Shown: in pieces, positions 1-8,051 of the stretch
Numbering within the stretch: the first letter of the stretch is position 1
Layout: each line of letters opens with the position of its first letter
Source: Candidatus Nitrosopumilus sp.
GTDB taxonomy: Archaea > Thermoproteota > Nitrososphaeria > Nitrososphaerales > Nitrosopumilaceae
NCBI GenBank assembly: GCA_013911135.1
Contig: JACERO010000079.1
Coordinates: forward strand, 24,051 to 88,050
Direction of reading: 5' to 3'
Length of the DNA stretch: 64,000 bases
Notes under the pieces: generated by a model
Told to the model about the DNA's origin: nothing
Database searches by the model: none
What the model saw: the letters and a program-made list of their open reading frames with translations, nothing else
Program-made: the position numbers and the translations under genes

Positions 1-833
1 AAATAAAATCATTGAATAAAATTCAAAAAGATGTTAAAAAAGACAATTCTGACATGGTTGTTGGTATTGGTGGAGGTCGTTCTGTAGATACAGCAAAATT
101 AATTTCATATAATTTAGGTAAACCATTTGTAAGCTTACCAACTGCAGCTTCTCATGATGGAATGGCAAGTCCATTTGTTTCTGTAAAAAGTGACTTGCCA
201 CATTCAATTGTAGCATCTGCACCTATGGGTGTTTTTGTAGATATTGATGTAATTAGAAAAGCTCCTACCAAGTTGTTAGCTAGTGGTTGTGGAGATCTTA
301 TTGCAAATATTATAGCAGTAAAAGATTGGCAATTAGGTCACAAAAAGAAGAAAGAATACTATGGAAGATATGCAGCAGATCTAGCCATGATGAGTGCTAA
401 GATAGTTATGGAAAATTCTTCTAAATTTGCAAAGGAAGGATTGGATGCAAGGGTGATTGTAGAAGGATTGATCAGTGCAGGAGTAGCATCATGTATTGCA
501 GGAAGTAGCAGACCATGTTCTGGTGCAGAACATCTTTTTTCACATGCACTTGATAAAATTGCTCCAGGTATTGGACTTCATGGAGAGAAGTGTGGAATTG
601 GTTCTATAATGATGGCAAAATTACAAGGACAGAATTGGAAAAAAATTGTAAAGACGTTAAAAGATGTCAAAGCTCCAACAACTGCAAAACAAATTGGTCT
701 TAAACCAGATGTAATAATAAAAGCTCTAACTATGGCACAAGAACTAAGACCAGAGAGATATACGATTTTAAAAGAAATTAAAATGACTGAAAAAAGAGCA
801 CAAAGTCTTGCAAAGAGTACTAAAGTAATTTGA
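1..833 (+). CDS. egsA: sn-glycerol-1-phosphate dehydrogenase, 5' partial
   Basis: Makes sn-glycerol-1-phosphate from dihydroxyacetone phosphate with NAD(P)H, the step that fixes the stereochemistry of archaeal ether lipids. The visible part has the nucleotide-binding stretch GGGRSVDTAK, the substrate/metal region SHDGMASPF, and the metal-binding histidines in EHLFSHALD and GLHGEKCG. The frame is open to base 1 (…ata aaa tca ttg), so the listed TTG at 12 is not the start; about 75 residues are missing compared with the usual length of roughly 350. The partner lipid enzyme GGGP synthase lies at 51.6 kb. Assignment is secure. Confidence 0.93.
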   Translation, partial: IKSLNKIQKDVKKDNSDMVVGIGGGRSVDTAKLISYNLGKPFVSLPTAASHDGMASPFVSVKSDLPHSIVASAPMGVFVDIDVIRKAPTKLLASGCGDLIANIIAVKDWQLGHKKKKEYYGRYAADLAMMSAKIVMENSSKFAKEGLDARVIVEGLISAGVASCIAGSSRPCSGAEHLFSHALDKIAPGIGLHGEKCGIGSIMMAKLQGQNWKKIVKTLKDVKAPTTAKQIGLKPDVIIKALTMAQELRPERYTILKEIKMTEKRAQSLAKSTKVI

Positions 834-834
834 T

Positions 835-1581
835 TTAAGCAGCTTTTTGTTCAGGTGCTTTTTCTTTTGTTTCAGGTTTCTTTTCCTGAGTTTGTTTATT
901 GACATGTGTTTCAATAAAACTTGCCTTTTCTAAAGTTGGAACAAATTTGAAAATATCTAATTGAATAAAGTGTTTCATTATTTGTAAACCATCTGCACGT
1001 ACAATTTCCTCAGGAATTGTAATGTTTACTTGTTTATCTTTCAAGTCAAATGCAATTTTTGAATCCTCTACAGGTAGTCTGTTTTTAAGAATTCCATCTA
1101 TCTTGTCACTTGGAGAATCAAGTGATTTGATTACATTTACATCATACAAAATTGTTTTTCCTGCATATCTGTGATTGTAATCTATTTGGACTCTACCAGA
1201 TCCCATTAAACGAATAATTCCTCTTTTATTATCAACTTCAATTGTATTACCTACTAAAACTTTCTCTGCATCTTCACCTAGTTTTCTAATAGGAATCATT
1301 CTAACTTTTTTAGAATCTCTTTCACCAAAACCTTTGTCAGGTGTAACTTCAATTGTAAGTTTATCTCCAACAGATGTTTTTGCAAGTGCTTCATCTAATC
1401 CTTTGAGAACAGGATAAGACACTTCACCAATAGAAACTAGTTTTGGTTGATATTTGACATTTTGTTCATGAATGGAATGTTTTTTTGCATCTTCTTCAAG
1501 GGTGGTATCAAAGACTTCGTCATTATCTTTTACCTTTGCAGTATAGTCTATTAAAATTAATGAGCCTTTATTGAAAGTCAA
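835..1581 (-). CDS. FKBP-type peptidyl-prolyl cis-trans isomerase (SlyD-like)
   Basis: Cytoplasmic prolyl isomerase/chaperone. The N-terminal 160 residues form a SlyD-like FKBP domain: start GSLILIDYTAKVKD, EVFDTTLEE, a chaperone-type insert, then HRYAGKTILYDV closing the fold. An extra C-terminal domain of about 90 residues follows, ending in a Lys/Glu/Pro/Ala-rich tail. This long form (248 aa) matches archaeal long FKBPs rather than short 150-residue ones. It is convergent with egsA (1 nt between stops). No signal peptide. The role of the C-terminal extension is not known from sequence. Confidence 0.88.
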   Translation of the reverse strand: MTFNKGSLILIDYTAKVKDNDEVFDTTLEEDAKKHSIHEQNVKYQPKLVSIGEVSYPVLKGLDEALAKTSVGDKLTIEVTPDKGFGERDSKKVRMIPIRKLGEDAEKVLVGNTIEVDNKRGIIRLMGSGRVQIDYNHRYAGKTILYDVNVIKSLDSPSDKIDGILKNRLPVEDSKIAFDLKDKQVNITIPEEIVRADGLQIMKHFIQLDIFKFVPTLEKASFIETHVNKQTQEKKPETKEKAPEQKAA

Positions 1582-1622
1582 TGTGATCGGTCTCGAATTT
1601 CCTAATATTAAGTTAACATAGT

Positions 1623-2771
1623 TTAGAGAGCTTTTAGTTTTTCTTCTGCAGTGTCAAGTCCTGCTTTAGCATCTGTATCATACCCCATCATTGCTAAGGT
1701 AGATGAAATTGCTGAAATGGTTCGCATTACATGATATGGACTAACTTCGCCCATACATCCAACTCTGAATACTTTTCCTTTAAGATTTCCAAATCCACCT
1801 GCTACTAAGACTTTGAATTTATCTGCTAGTGTGCTTCTGAAAATTTTGTCTTCTAGTCCATCCAAATAATTTAATGCAACAATTGAAATCGAGCGATCTT
1901 CTTCTTTTGTAACATATGGTGTTAAACCAATTGCACTTAATCCAGAGTATAATGCATCAGAACAAATCTTATGACGTTTATAGACATTTTGTAGTCCTTC
2001 TTCTAACATTATTGTTAGTGCTTCTCTGTATGCATAAAGTAAAGGTAATGCAGGAGTAAATGGAGTATGTTTTGACTCTTCATAATATTGAAAGTATCTT
2101 GCTAAATTGAAGTACATTGTAGATGGTGGATTTTCTATCATGTATTTTTTGGCTTTAGCACTTACAGATATTGGTGAAATGCCAGGAGGAGCAGCAAGTG
2201 CCTTTTGTGCTCCAGTTAGACATACATCAATATTCCATTTATCTACTGGAAGTTCAACGCCGCCAAGTAAAGAAACAGAATCTACAACATAGAATGCATC
2301 GTTTCTAGATGTTAAGTCAGATATTTTATCAAGATAATTTACCATTGTTCCAGTAGAAGTTTCGTTGTGAATAACATAGAATGCTTTAACATCTTTATTG
2401 TTATCAAATGCTTCTTTTATTTGATCAAAAGTTGCATTTTGTCCTGGTGGAGTTTCGAGTTTAACAACATTAGCTCCTTGACCTTCAATAAGTTGTGATA
2501 GTCTGTTACTAAATTCTCCATTTACAGGAATTATGATTTTATCACCTTTTTTAACTAGATTAATTACTCCTGCTTCTACTGCACCTGTTCCAGATGCAGA
2601 TAAAGCCACAATATCATTTTGCGTGTCAAATACTTTTTGAGTTTTTTTAACAACATCAGTGTATAACTCAACAAAATCATCACTTCGGTGATTAATGATA
2701 GGTGCAAGCATTGCCCTCATTACTCTATTAGGTACATTTGTTGGACCTGGGAGCATTGAAAGATATTCCAT
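1623..2771 (-). CDS. Class V aminotransferase (alanine-glyoxylate / serine-pyruvate type)
   Basis: PLP-dependent fold-type I aminotransferase, cytosolic. It begins with the typical LPGPTNVPNRVMRAM substrate loop and has the PLP lysine in LTGAQKALAAPPG near residue 190; VVDSVSLLGG carries the cofactor-ring aspartate. Length 382 aa is normal. The family includes alanine-glyoxylate, serine-glyoxylate and serine-pyruvate transaminases, and exact substrates cannot be told from sequence. With glyA at 46.9 kb, a role in serine/glycine metabolism is a reasonable inference. Confidence 0.87.
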   Translation of the reverse strand: MEYLSMLPGPTNVPNRVMRAMLAPIINHRSDDFVELYTDVVKKTQKVFDTQNDIVALSASGTGAVEAGVINLVKKGDKIIIPVNGEFSNRLSQLIEGQGANVVKLETPPGQNATFDQIKEAFDNNKDVKAFYVIHNETSTGTMVNYLDKISDLTSRNDAFYVVDSVSLLGGVELPVDKWNIDVCLTGAQKALAAPPGISPISVSAKAKKYMIENPPSTMYFNLARYFQYYEESKHTPFTPALPLLYAYREALTIMLEEGLQNVYKRHKICSDALYSGLSAIGLTPYVTKEEDRSISIVALNYLDGLEDKIFRSTLADKFKVLVAGGFGNLKGKVFRVGCMGEVSPYHVMRTISAISSTLAMMGYDTDAKAGLDTAEEKLKAL

Positions 2772-2813
2772 TTGTAATCTACGATGTCAGTGAGATATTG
2801 GGTTTATTTATAA

Positions 2814-3308
2814 TTAGAGATTTTTCAAACGATCTTTTGCACTAACGTTAACCAAAAAATTTTTTGTGTCCTCAGGAACAAGATCATCCCATTTTTGATC
2901 GCTGGTAATTAATTCCCGAATTTTAGTTCCAGATAATACATCTCTTTTCAAGAATGGAATAGAAACTATTTGAACAGCCATTTTTGAATACAGATGTTTT
3001 GTTAATTCATCGTTTGAAAAAACGATATCAAATTTTGGAACAATTGTATCTATTTTTTCAATCCATTTGATATGATTATCCAAATCTGGAATAAAGTAAA
3101 TTGAAATCCTCTCTTTTATTGAATTATCAATTGAAGATAGAATCATCTCTTTTCGTTCCTCAGCAGAGAAAGGATTGTTTTTTTGTGCGGGTTTGTTAGA
3201 GCTGCCTAAACCTACCCATAATTTATCAACTTTTGATAGCGCAAATTGTAATGCTTCAAGATGTCCCAAGTGAAAAGGTTGGAATCTTCCAATCAACAAA
3301 CCGTTCAT
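2814..3308 (-). CDS. Nicotinamide-nucleotide adenylyltransferase, archaeal type
   Basis: Forms NAD+ from NMN and ATP. The nucleotidyltransferase signature GRFQPFHLGH near the N-terminus contains the HxGH-type motif, and the ISxxTKIR-like site appears as SGTKIREL near residue 140. Length is about 164 aa, as expected for archaeal NMNAT. The ORF track starts at a TTG (3323), but ATG at 3308 places the signature at the usual distance from the start, so it is preferred. A sirtuin, which consumes NAD+, lies at 34.6 kb but not in the same operon. Confidence 0.9.
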   Translation of the reverse strand: MNGLLIGRFQPFHLGHLEALQFALSKVDKLWVGLGSSNKPAQKNNPFSAEERKEMILSSIDNSIKERISIYFIPDLDNHIKWIEKIDTIVPKFDIVFSNDELTKHLYSKMAVQIVSIPFLKRDVLSGTKIRELITSDQKWDDLVPEDTKNFLVNVSAKDRLKNL

Positions 3309-3370
3309 ACAAAATATAGACAATTTCTTTTTAAAAAACTATCATAAAGAGTTCTAATTATAAAAAAACT

Positions 3371-4396
3371 GTGGATTTTCTAAAAATTAATGGAGGGTTT
3401 GGTGAAGAAGGAGGACAGATAATACATTCAGCAATTGCACTTTCGTGTATTACAAAACAACCAATTCATTTAGAAAATATAAGAAAGAACAGAAAGGTTC
3501 CAGGATTAAGACCACAACATCTCACAGCGATAAAAATTCTTCAAAAAATTGCAAATGCTAAAGTCATTGGAGCAGAGATTGGCTCTACTGAATTAAAATT
3601 CATTCCAAGCAATATTGAAAGTTTAGAATTAGTTGAAAATGTAGGAACAGCTGGAAGTATTTCTTTAATTTTACAAGTTTTAATTCCTGTAGTTGCTATT
3701 TCCCAAAAAAAACTCAATTTAACAATTAAAGGAGGTACAGATGTGCTTTGGAGTCCTTCTATTGATTATACTCAACATGTACTAAGAGAAGCATATTCTA
3801 GAATGGGAGTAGAATTTTCAGTTAAATTAAACAAACGAGGATACTATTCAAAAGGAGGTGGAGAAATTAATTTACAAGTATACCCATCTCATGTAAAACA
3901 AGTATCATTTACAGAAAGAAAAACAAATTCAGTTAAACTAATTTGTACATTTTCAAAACTTTCAATTGAAAAAATCAAAAATCAAGTTGAAGAAATTAAA
4001 GAAATAATTAATTAAAGAAAATTTTATTGTTGAAACAGAAATTAAAAATCAACAAGCAATAGATTCAAGAGCATCTTTGTTAATTTACAGTATTGATGAA
4101 TATTCGATTATAGGAGTTGATGCATTGTTTAATAAAAAAACACAAAGATTTGATTTAGATTTTGATAAATTTGTTAAAAATTATTAGGAGTAGATGAGAA
4201 TTTAGCAGACATGCTTGTAGTTCCTGCGAGTTTGGGTGAGAAAAAAATAACATTTCAGGTTAGAGAGATTACAAAACATTTGGAGACAAATTTGTTTGTA
4301 ACATCAAAAATTACAGGCTGTAAATATGGAATTGGGAGATTAACTAATGGATTTGAAGTAATTATTGAAGGGACCTCAAACTCCAGCATCAAGTAA
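3371..4396 (+). pseudogene. rtcA: RNA 3'-terminal phosphate cyclase, broken by two compensating frameshifts
   Basis: RtcA converts RNA 3'-phosphate ends to 2',3'-cyclic phosphates using ATP. The first part (from GTG 3371) reads DFLKINGGFGEEGGQI and KVPGLRPQHLTAI, typical family motifs. It stops at 4015, but the next frame continues without gap as ENFIVETEIKNQQAIDSRAS to a stop at 4185, and the original frame resumes as LGVDENLADMLVVPASL to 4396. Summed length is about 340 aa, exactly that of the family. The two shifts cancel (+1, then back). Both junctions are A/T-rich (near 4012 and 4184). An intact gene with assembly indels is more likely than a decayed one. It overlaps the convergent CopD-like gene by 21 nt. 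Confidence 0.85.
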
Positions 4397-4873
4397 TGAT
4401 GCAAAAAACAGAATTGCTACTGATAAAAATACTGTCACTTCCCCAAGAACAATGATTTTTTTTCTTAATTTTTGAATTTGTGGCTCTGACATTTGATTAG
4501 ACATAATTTTTTCTTCAACATCTTTACGAATTACTCTAACATGTACTGCATATGTAATTACTAGTGCAATGACAAGAATTATCTTAATAATTAAAAATGT
4601 TCCATAACTTGTTGAGACAAGAAGTTCAGGTTTACCAAGTAATACATGAGAACTATACAATCCAGTTACCATTAAAATAATCAATGATGGAACCGCAATC
4701 TTGTTAAATCGTTTTCCAACACGAATCATTATTTTCATTCTTTCTTCAAGAGAATCAGTCATTGTTTTTAGAAGTGGAGAGAATACAAGTCCAATGAAAA
4801 GTGAACCACCAACCCATATTGCAGCTGCAATAAGATGAATCCAAGTGAGAATTGCTTGCTCTAGGACAGTCAT
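4376..4873 (-). CDS. CopD-like four-helix membrane protein
   Basis: Integral membrane protein of 165 aa with four predicted helices (about residues 8-33, 58-78, 92-112, 140-162). The first helix carries the pattern WIHLIAAAIWVGG with a histidine, as in the copper resistance D / heme-binding family. The HVRVIRKDVEEK loop faces the cytoplasm by the positive-inside rule. The likely role is metal or heme related transport or assembly, but no substrate can be read from the sequence. It stands alone on the minus strand and overlaps the 3' end of rtcA. Confidence 0.65.
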   Translation of the reverse strand: MTVLEQAILTWIHLIAAAIWVGGSLFIGLVFSPLLKTMTDSLEERMKIMIRVGKRFNKIAVPSLIILMVTGLYSSHVLLGKPELLVSTSYGTFLIIKIILVIALVITYAVHVRVIRKDVEEKIMSNQMSEPQIQKLRKKIIVLGEVTVFLSVAILFFASLLDAGV

Positions 4874-4955
4874 AGAATATCATATTTGGAATCAAATATT
4901 ATGTATTTGGATCTTAACAACCTTTTTTAGTTATACATAATCTGATAGCATTGAA

Positions 4956-5450
4956 ATGGTATTTCAAAGCAAGATGACAATTTATGCTGCATTAGTTGGA
5001 TGTTTAGCTTTGATGGGAGGAATTTTTTACTATGGTAATCTCGATTCCGTGCAGATTGAGCAAGTTGAGATTGAATTAATAAATGTAGAACTAAGAGACA
5101 TTAGCACAATAGATAATCAAGTAAAATTTGATGTTACATTTCTTGTAAAGAATCCAAGTGAGAAAACATTTACAGTTCCACTAATTGGTTACCAGCTTTA
5201 CGGTGATGGAATACTACTAGGTTCAGGACAATATTCTACAGAAGATATTTCAATGCCAGGAAGAGCTGCATTTTTTCCAGGTGTAGAACTTCCTTTGAAA
5301 AATGTATTTGTTCTTGAAAAATCTGAAGTTAATTCAGAAATTTATCAAGATGCCATAGAAAATAGAATCACTAGTTTTTCAGCAGAAGGAAGTATTACCA
5401 CTCAATCTTCATGGATGACTATTGAAAAAGAATTCAAAATAGGATTTTAA
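4956..5450 (+). CDS. Membrane-anchored LEA14/WHy-like domain protein
   Basis: One N-terminal helix (about residues 8-26) anchors a predicted external β-sandwich. The pattern VELRDI…VKFDVTFLVKNPSEKTFTVPLIGYQLYGDG resembles the LEA type 2/WHy fold (alternating strands, then NP at the turn). 164 aa. The family is linked with desiccation stress in plants and is widespread in archaea without known function. A related sandwich pattern (FENPSLLILTAGETEFFIIANNE) occurs in the broken gene at 10.9 kb. Confidence 0.6.
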   Translation: MVFQSKMTIYAALVGCLALMGGIFYYGNLDSVQIEQVEIELINVELRDISTIDNQVKFDVTFLVKNPSEKTFTVPLIGYQLYGDGILLGSGQYSTEDISMPGRAAFFPGVELPLKNVFVLEKSEVNSEIYQDAIENRITSFSAEGSITTQSSWMTIEKEFKIGF

Positions 5451-5459
5451 CTAAAAAAG

Positions 5460-5533
5460 TGGGCCGAGTGAGATTCGAACTCACGATCACCGCCGTGTCG
5501 AGGCGGTATCCTAACCAGCTAGACTACCGGCCC
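5460..5533 (-). tRNA. tRNA-Val (GAC), with unusual C33
   Basis: The reverse strand folds as a complete cloverleaf: acceptor GGGCCGG/TCGGCCC, D-arm with AGCTGGTTAGGA, anticodon stem CCGCC/GGCGG, T-arm GTGAG-TTCGAAT-CTCAC, and A73. The 7-nt loop is TCGACAC, so positions 34-36 are GAC (Val), supported by A73. Position 33 reads C where U is near-universal. No CCA is encoded. The 3' end lies just past the stop of the preceding plus-strand gene. Confidence 0.82.
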
Positions 5534-5615
5534 ATTGAAAAACAAGACTAGATGCTGGCATTATTAACGTTTAACAAAAGAAAGGATGAATAAAAAGGAA
5601 AAAAGTGTGAAATAA

Positions 5616-6326
5616 TTGACAGATAATTTTACTGAAGAAGAAAAAAGAGGCTTCTATAAGGCAATTTATTCAAGAAGAGATGTAAGATCTCATTTTATCT
5701 CAAAACCCATAGAAGACGATATTTTATCAAAAATATTACATGCTGCACATCATGCCCCATCAGTAGGATTTTCTCAACCATGGAATTTTATCTTGATAAA
5801 AGATATTGAAACAAAAAAGAAAATCAAAAAATCTTTTGAGGAAGAAAAAAATCGTTCATCAAAATTAGTTGAAGAACCAAAGAAATCAAAATATCTTTCA
5901 TTCAAGCTAGAGGGAATTTTAGAGTCACCAGTAAATCTTTGTGTTACATATGATCCTACAAAATTTGGTCCTTTTGTTATTGGAAGATCAAGCATACCTG
6001 AAGCAGGACTATACAGTGTATGTTGTGCAATCCAAAATTTATGGTTATCAGCAAGAACAGAAGGAGTTGGTCTTGGATGGGTAAGTATTCTTTCAAATGA
6101 AACACTAAAAGAAACTCTGGCATTACCAGAACATGTCATTCCTGTTGCATACTTGTGTTTAGGATATGTTGATGAATTTGCAGAAAAACCAGATCTTGAA
6201 ACTGCAAATTGGTTACCAAGACTTGATCTAAAAGATGTTGTGTATTTTGAAAAATGGAACGATAAAGAAAATAAAAATTGGAATGGAATTAAAGAAATAA
6301 TTAAAGATAATCTTGATTACGCTTAA
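5616..6326 (+). CDS. bluB: 5,6-dimethylbenzimidazole synthase (BluB)
   Basis: Oxygen-dependent enzyme that fragments reduced FMN to give 5,6-dimethylbenzimidazole, the lower ligand of cobalamin. It belongs to the nitroreductase fold: SRRDVRSHF near the N-terminus binds flavin phosphate, HHAPSVGFSQPWNF follows, then the BluB-specific substrate region RSSIPEAGLYSVCCAIQN and EGVGLGWVSIL. 236 aa; TTG start at 5616. Two more cobalamin genes (cobJ/cbiH at 16.2 kb, cbiE at 60.1 kb) are in the window. A long T-run follows the gene. Confidence 0.9.
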   Translation: MTDNFTEEEKRGFYKAIYSRRDVRSHFISKPIEDDILSKILHAAHHAPSVGFSQPWNFILIKDIETKKKIKKSFEEEKNRSSKLVEEPKKSKYLSFKLEGILESPVNLCVTYDPTKFGPFVIGRSSIPEAGLYSVCCAIQNLWLSARTEGVGLGWVSILSNETLKETLALPEHVIPVAYLCLGYVDEFAEKPDLETANWLPRLDLKDVVYFEKWNDKENKNWNGIKEIIKDNLDYA

Positions 6327-6339
6327 ATAATTAAGAGTG

Positions 6340-6348
6340 TTTTTTTTT
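6340..6348 (+). terminator. T-run terminator after bluB
   Basis: Nine consecutive T directly after bluB and 4 nt before tRNA-Arg. Archaeal RNA polymerase terminates at such T-runs without needing a hairpin, so this probably separates the two transcripts. Confidence 0.45.
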
Positions 6349-6351
6349 GCT

Positions 6352-6443
6352 GGGCTTGTGGCGCAGAGTCATTTGACGCGAAACATGGATAGCGTGGTAC
6401 TCTCCTAAGGTACAGGTCGAGGGATCGAAGCCCTCCAAGCCCG
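6352..6443 (+). tRNA. tRNA-Arg (CCT) with ~16 nt insertion (probable intron) in the D-loop
   Basis: Acceptor GGGCTTG/CAAGCCC, anticodon stem GTACT/GGTAC around loop CTCCTAA (anticodon CCT at 6404-6406, U33 present), and T-stem GAGGG/CCCTC. The D-stem GCGC (6361-6364) pairs with GCGT (6392-6395), but the loop between is 27 nt instead of about 8-11, so about 16 nt (roughly 6371-6386) look like an intron. Removing them gives a normal 76-nt tRNA with G73. The T-loop reads ATCGAAG, with A at position 54 instead of T, which is also unusual. Confidence 0.82.
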
Positions 6444-6466
6444 TTAAATTTTAAAACTCATGGGAA

Positions 6467-6474
6467 TTTATATA
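6467..6474 (+). promoter_or_regulatory. TATA box for the flavodoxin-like reductase gene
   Basis: The element tttatata is centred about 26 nt before ATG 6496, the spacing expected for a leaderless archaeal transcript. Confidence 0.6.
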
Positions 6475-6495
6475 CAAAGATAGATTGCTGAAGAT

Positions 6496-7026
6496 ATGAA
6501 AGTTGTAGTTATTTCTGGTAGTCCAAGAAAAAATGCGGTTACACAAGTTATGATGAAGTATGTTTATGATTATGCTAAATCAAAAAACCAAGACACAAAA
6601 TTGATTAATCTTTCAGATGGTCAAATTGAATGCTATAGAGGATACGGTGAAGAATACAATGAGGCTACAAACACAGCTGCAAATGACATTACAGATGCTG
6701 ATGTTTGGATAATAGGAACTCCTATCTACAATTCGTTTTTTAGTGCAGCATTGAAAAATTTGTTTGAATATATCAATTATAAAAAAACTGCAGGAAAGGT
6801 AGCTGGAATGGCAATTTTAGCTTCTGGAAATATTGGTTTTACCGATGTACAGACATTAGTCACACAATTATTATCATACTTTAGAGTAGTAGCAAATCCT
6901 AAAGCTGTGTTTCTAACCACAGAAGCTTTTACTGATAATTCTGTTTCAGATGTAAATGCACAAAATAGACTAAAAGAAATGGTAGATGAAACTTTGGAAC
7001 TTGCTTCTAAATTGCATAAAGATTAA
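6496..7026 (+). CDS. NAD(P)H-dependent FMN reductase / flavodoxin-fold protein
   Basis: Flavoprotein of the NADPH-dependent FMN reductase family, 176 aa, cytosolic. The phosphate-binding loop SGSPRKNAVTQ is at residues 7-17, and GTPIYNSFFSAALKNLFEY is the isoalloxazine-contact region. The GYGEEYNEATN stretch is less conserved. Probably two-electron reduction of a flavin or quinone; the substrate cannot be inferred. It has its own promoter and stands alone after tRNA-Arg. Confidence 0.82.
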   Translation: MKVVVISGSPRKNAVTQVMMKYVYDYAKSKNQDTKLINLSDGQIECYRGYGEEYNEATNTAANDITDADVWIIGTPIYNSFFSAALKNLFEYINYKKTAGKVAGMAILASGNIGFTDVQTLVTQLLSYFRVVANPKAVFLTTEAFTDNSVSDVNAQNRLKEMVDETLELASKLHKD

Positions 7027-7371
7027 AGTGTAAATATTTTATGAAGAGTTTGATAGTTTAACTACCATTAAAAATATTTTTGATTTGATCTTAGTGTAAG
7101 ATTACTATTCTGAATTTGTATTCATAAGAACTATATTTATTTACAATAGTTTAAGAAAATATGTTCAATAATTATTTTCTGTAACATATTTATCATTATC
7201 AAAAATGTGTATTAAAAGATCTTATAATTTACAAATTATCTATAATAATACTTGCAAAAATTAGATTTTTAGATTATAGAATAACTCTATATTTAGAATA
7301 AAAAATTTATTCTAATTCATTTATTTTCAAACATAAAATATTAACATAACATAGAAATTATACTATTAAGT
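7027..7371. other. AT-rich intergenic stretch without recognised features
   Basis: About 345 nt, very A/T-rich. I found no ORF with codon-like structure, tRNA or strong repeat. It may hold the promoter of the Cys-rich microprotein that follows, but no convincing TATA element at the right spacing was seen. Confidence 0.5.
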
Positions 7372-7485
7372 TTGAAAAAAGATCCAACTGAATTGTGTTC
7401 ATGTAAATGCCATTATGGTGGTGCTGTAAGTTGTCCTAGTTGTAAGAATAATCATGATACGGCATGTTGCCATTGTGAAGATTAA
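7372..7485 (+). CDS. Cys-rich 37-residue microprotein
   Basis: TTG-started small ORF too short for the ORF track. It has seven cysteines and three histidines: CSCKCHYGG, then CPSCKN, then CCHCED at the end. Such CxC/CxxC spacing suggests one or two zinc (or other metal) sites. No known family recognised. The density of Cys/His in an otherwise A/T-rich background argues for real coding. It is convergent with the coiled-coil gene, with 2 nt between stops. Confidence 0.55.
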   Translation: MKKDPTELCSCKCHYGGAVSCPSCKNNHDTACCHCED

Positions 7486-7487
7486 GA

Positions 7488-7740
7488 TTATTTACTCTTG
7501 GTTTTTCTTTCAGAAGCTGGTATTTTTAGATTAGTTAATTCAGTTTTTAATGATTCAATCTGAACAAGAGTTTGCAGGTTAGAAATTTCTTGATTTAATC
7601 TATCAATTTCGCTATCTTTTAGTTTTACAGAATCTTTAAGATCATTTAGTTCAGAAGATAATTCATTTTAAATTTGTTTTATTTCAGAAAGATTGATTGG
7701 CTGCCGGAAGTTGTAGAACAATGGTTTGTGTATTACTCAA
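7488..7740 (-). pseudogene. Small coiled-coil protein, frameshifted
   Basis: Read on the minus strand, TTG 7740 gives MSNTQTIVLQLPAANQ, which shifts frame to INLSEIKQI and again to NELSSELNDLKDSVKLKDSE, ending in ASERKTKSK. The C-terminal 50 residues form heptads typical of a parallel coiled coil. Two single-base shifts (near 7691 and 7672) break the frame. The start overlaps the stop of the upstream membrane-protein gene (TTGAGTAA), which suggests translational coupling. Function unknown. Intact with assembly indels is possible. Confidence 0.5.
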
Positions 7741-7966
7741 GCTTTTTTTGGATGTCAGCGTGTGCTGATGATTGTTTATGCATGTAATCAGTACTTTTTT
7801 GGGATAACCAACACATCAATGTAAGAAACCATGTAACAGTGACTGATATGATGAAAATAGTATTCATATCTGGTGCAAAATCAATAAAATATGGCCAAAG
7901 TCCAGTTAGTACTGCAGCAAAAACTCCAGTAACCAGAGTTGCTAAATGATTATAGAAATATCCCAT
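7733..7966 (-). CDS. Small two-helix membrane protein
   Basis: 77 aa with two predicted membrane helices (about residues 7-27 and 37-56) and a hydrophilic tail ending QSSAHADIQKKLE. No family recognised. The next gene downstream, a coiled-coil protein, overlaps its stop codon by 8 nt, so the two are probably one operon and may form a membrane-linked complex (inference). Confidence 0.6.
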   Translation of the reverse strand: MGYFYNHLATLVTGVFAAVLTGLWPYFIDFAPDMNTIFIISVTVTWFLTLMCWLSQKSTDYMHKQSSAHADIQKKLE

Positions 7967-8051
7967 ATAACTAATTTGAAAAAATCATTGTTTATAACAG
8001 TAATGCTAAAAATCATAAAATAATAAAATTAAAAAGAAAAAAGAGCCGAAT

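Noticed and set aside
7027-7371. Possible small RNA gene in the A/T-rich gap
   Set aside because: No stable helix, promoter at correct distance or known RNA motif found by eye.
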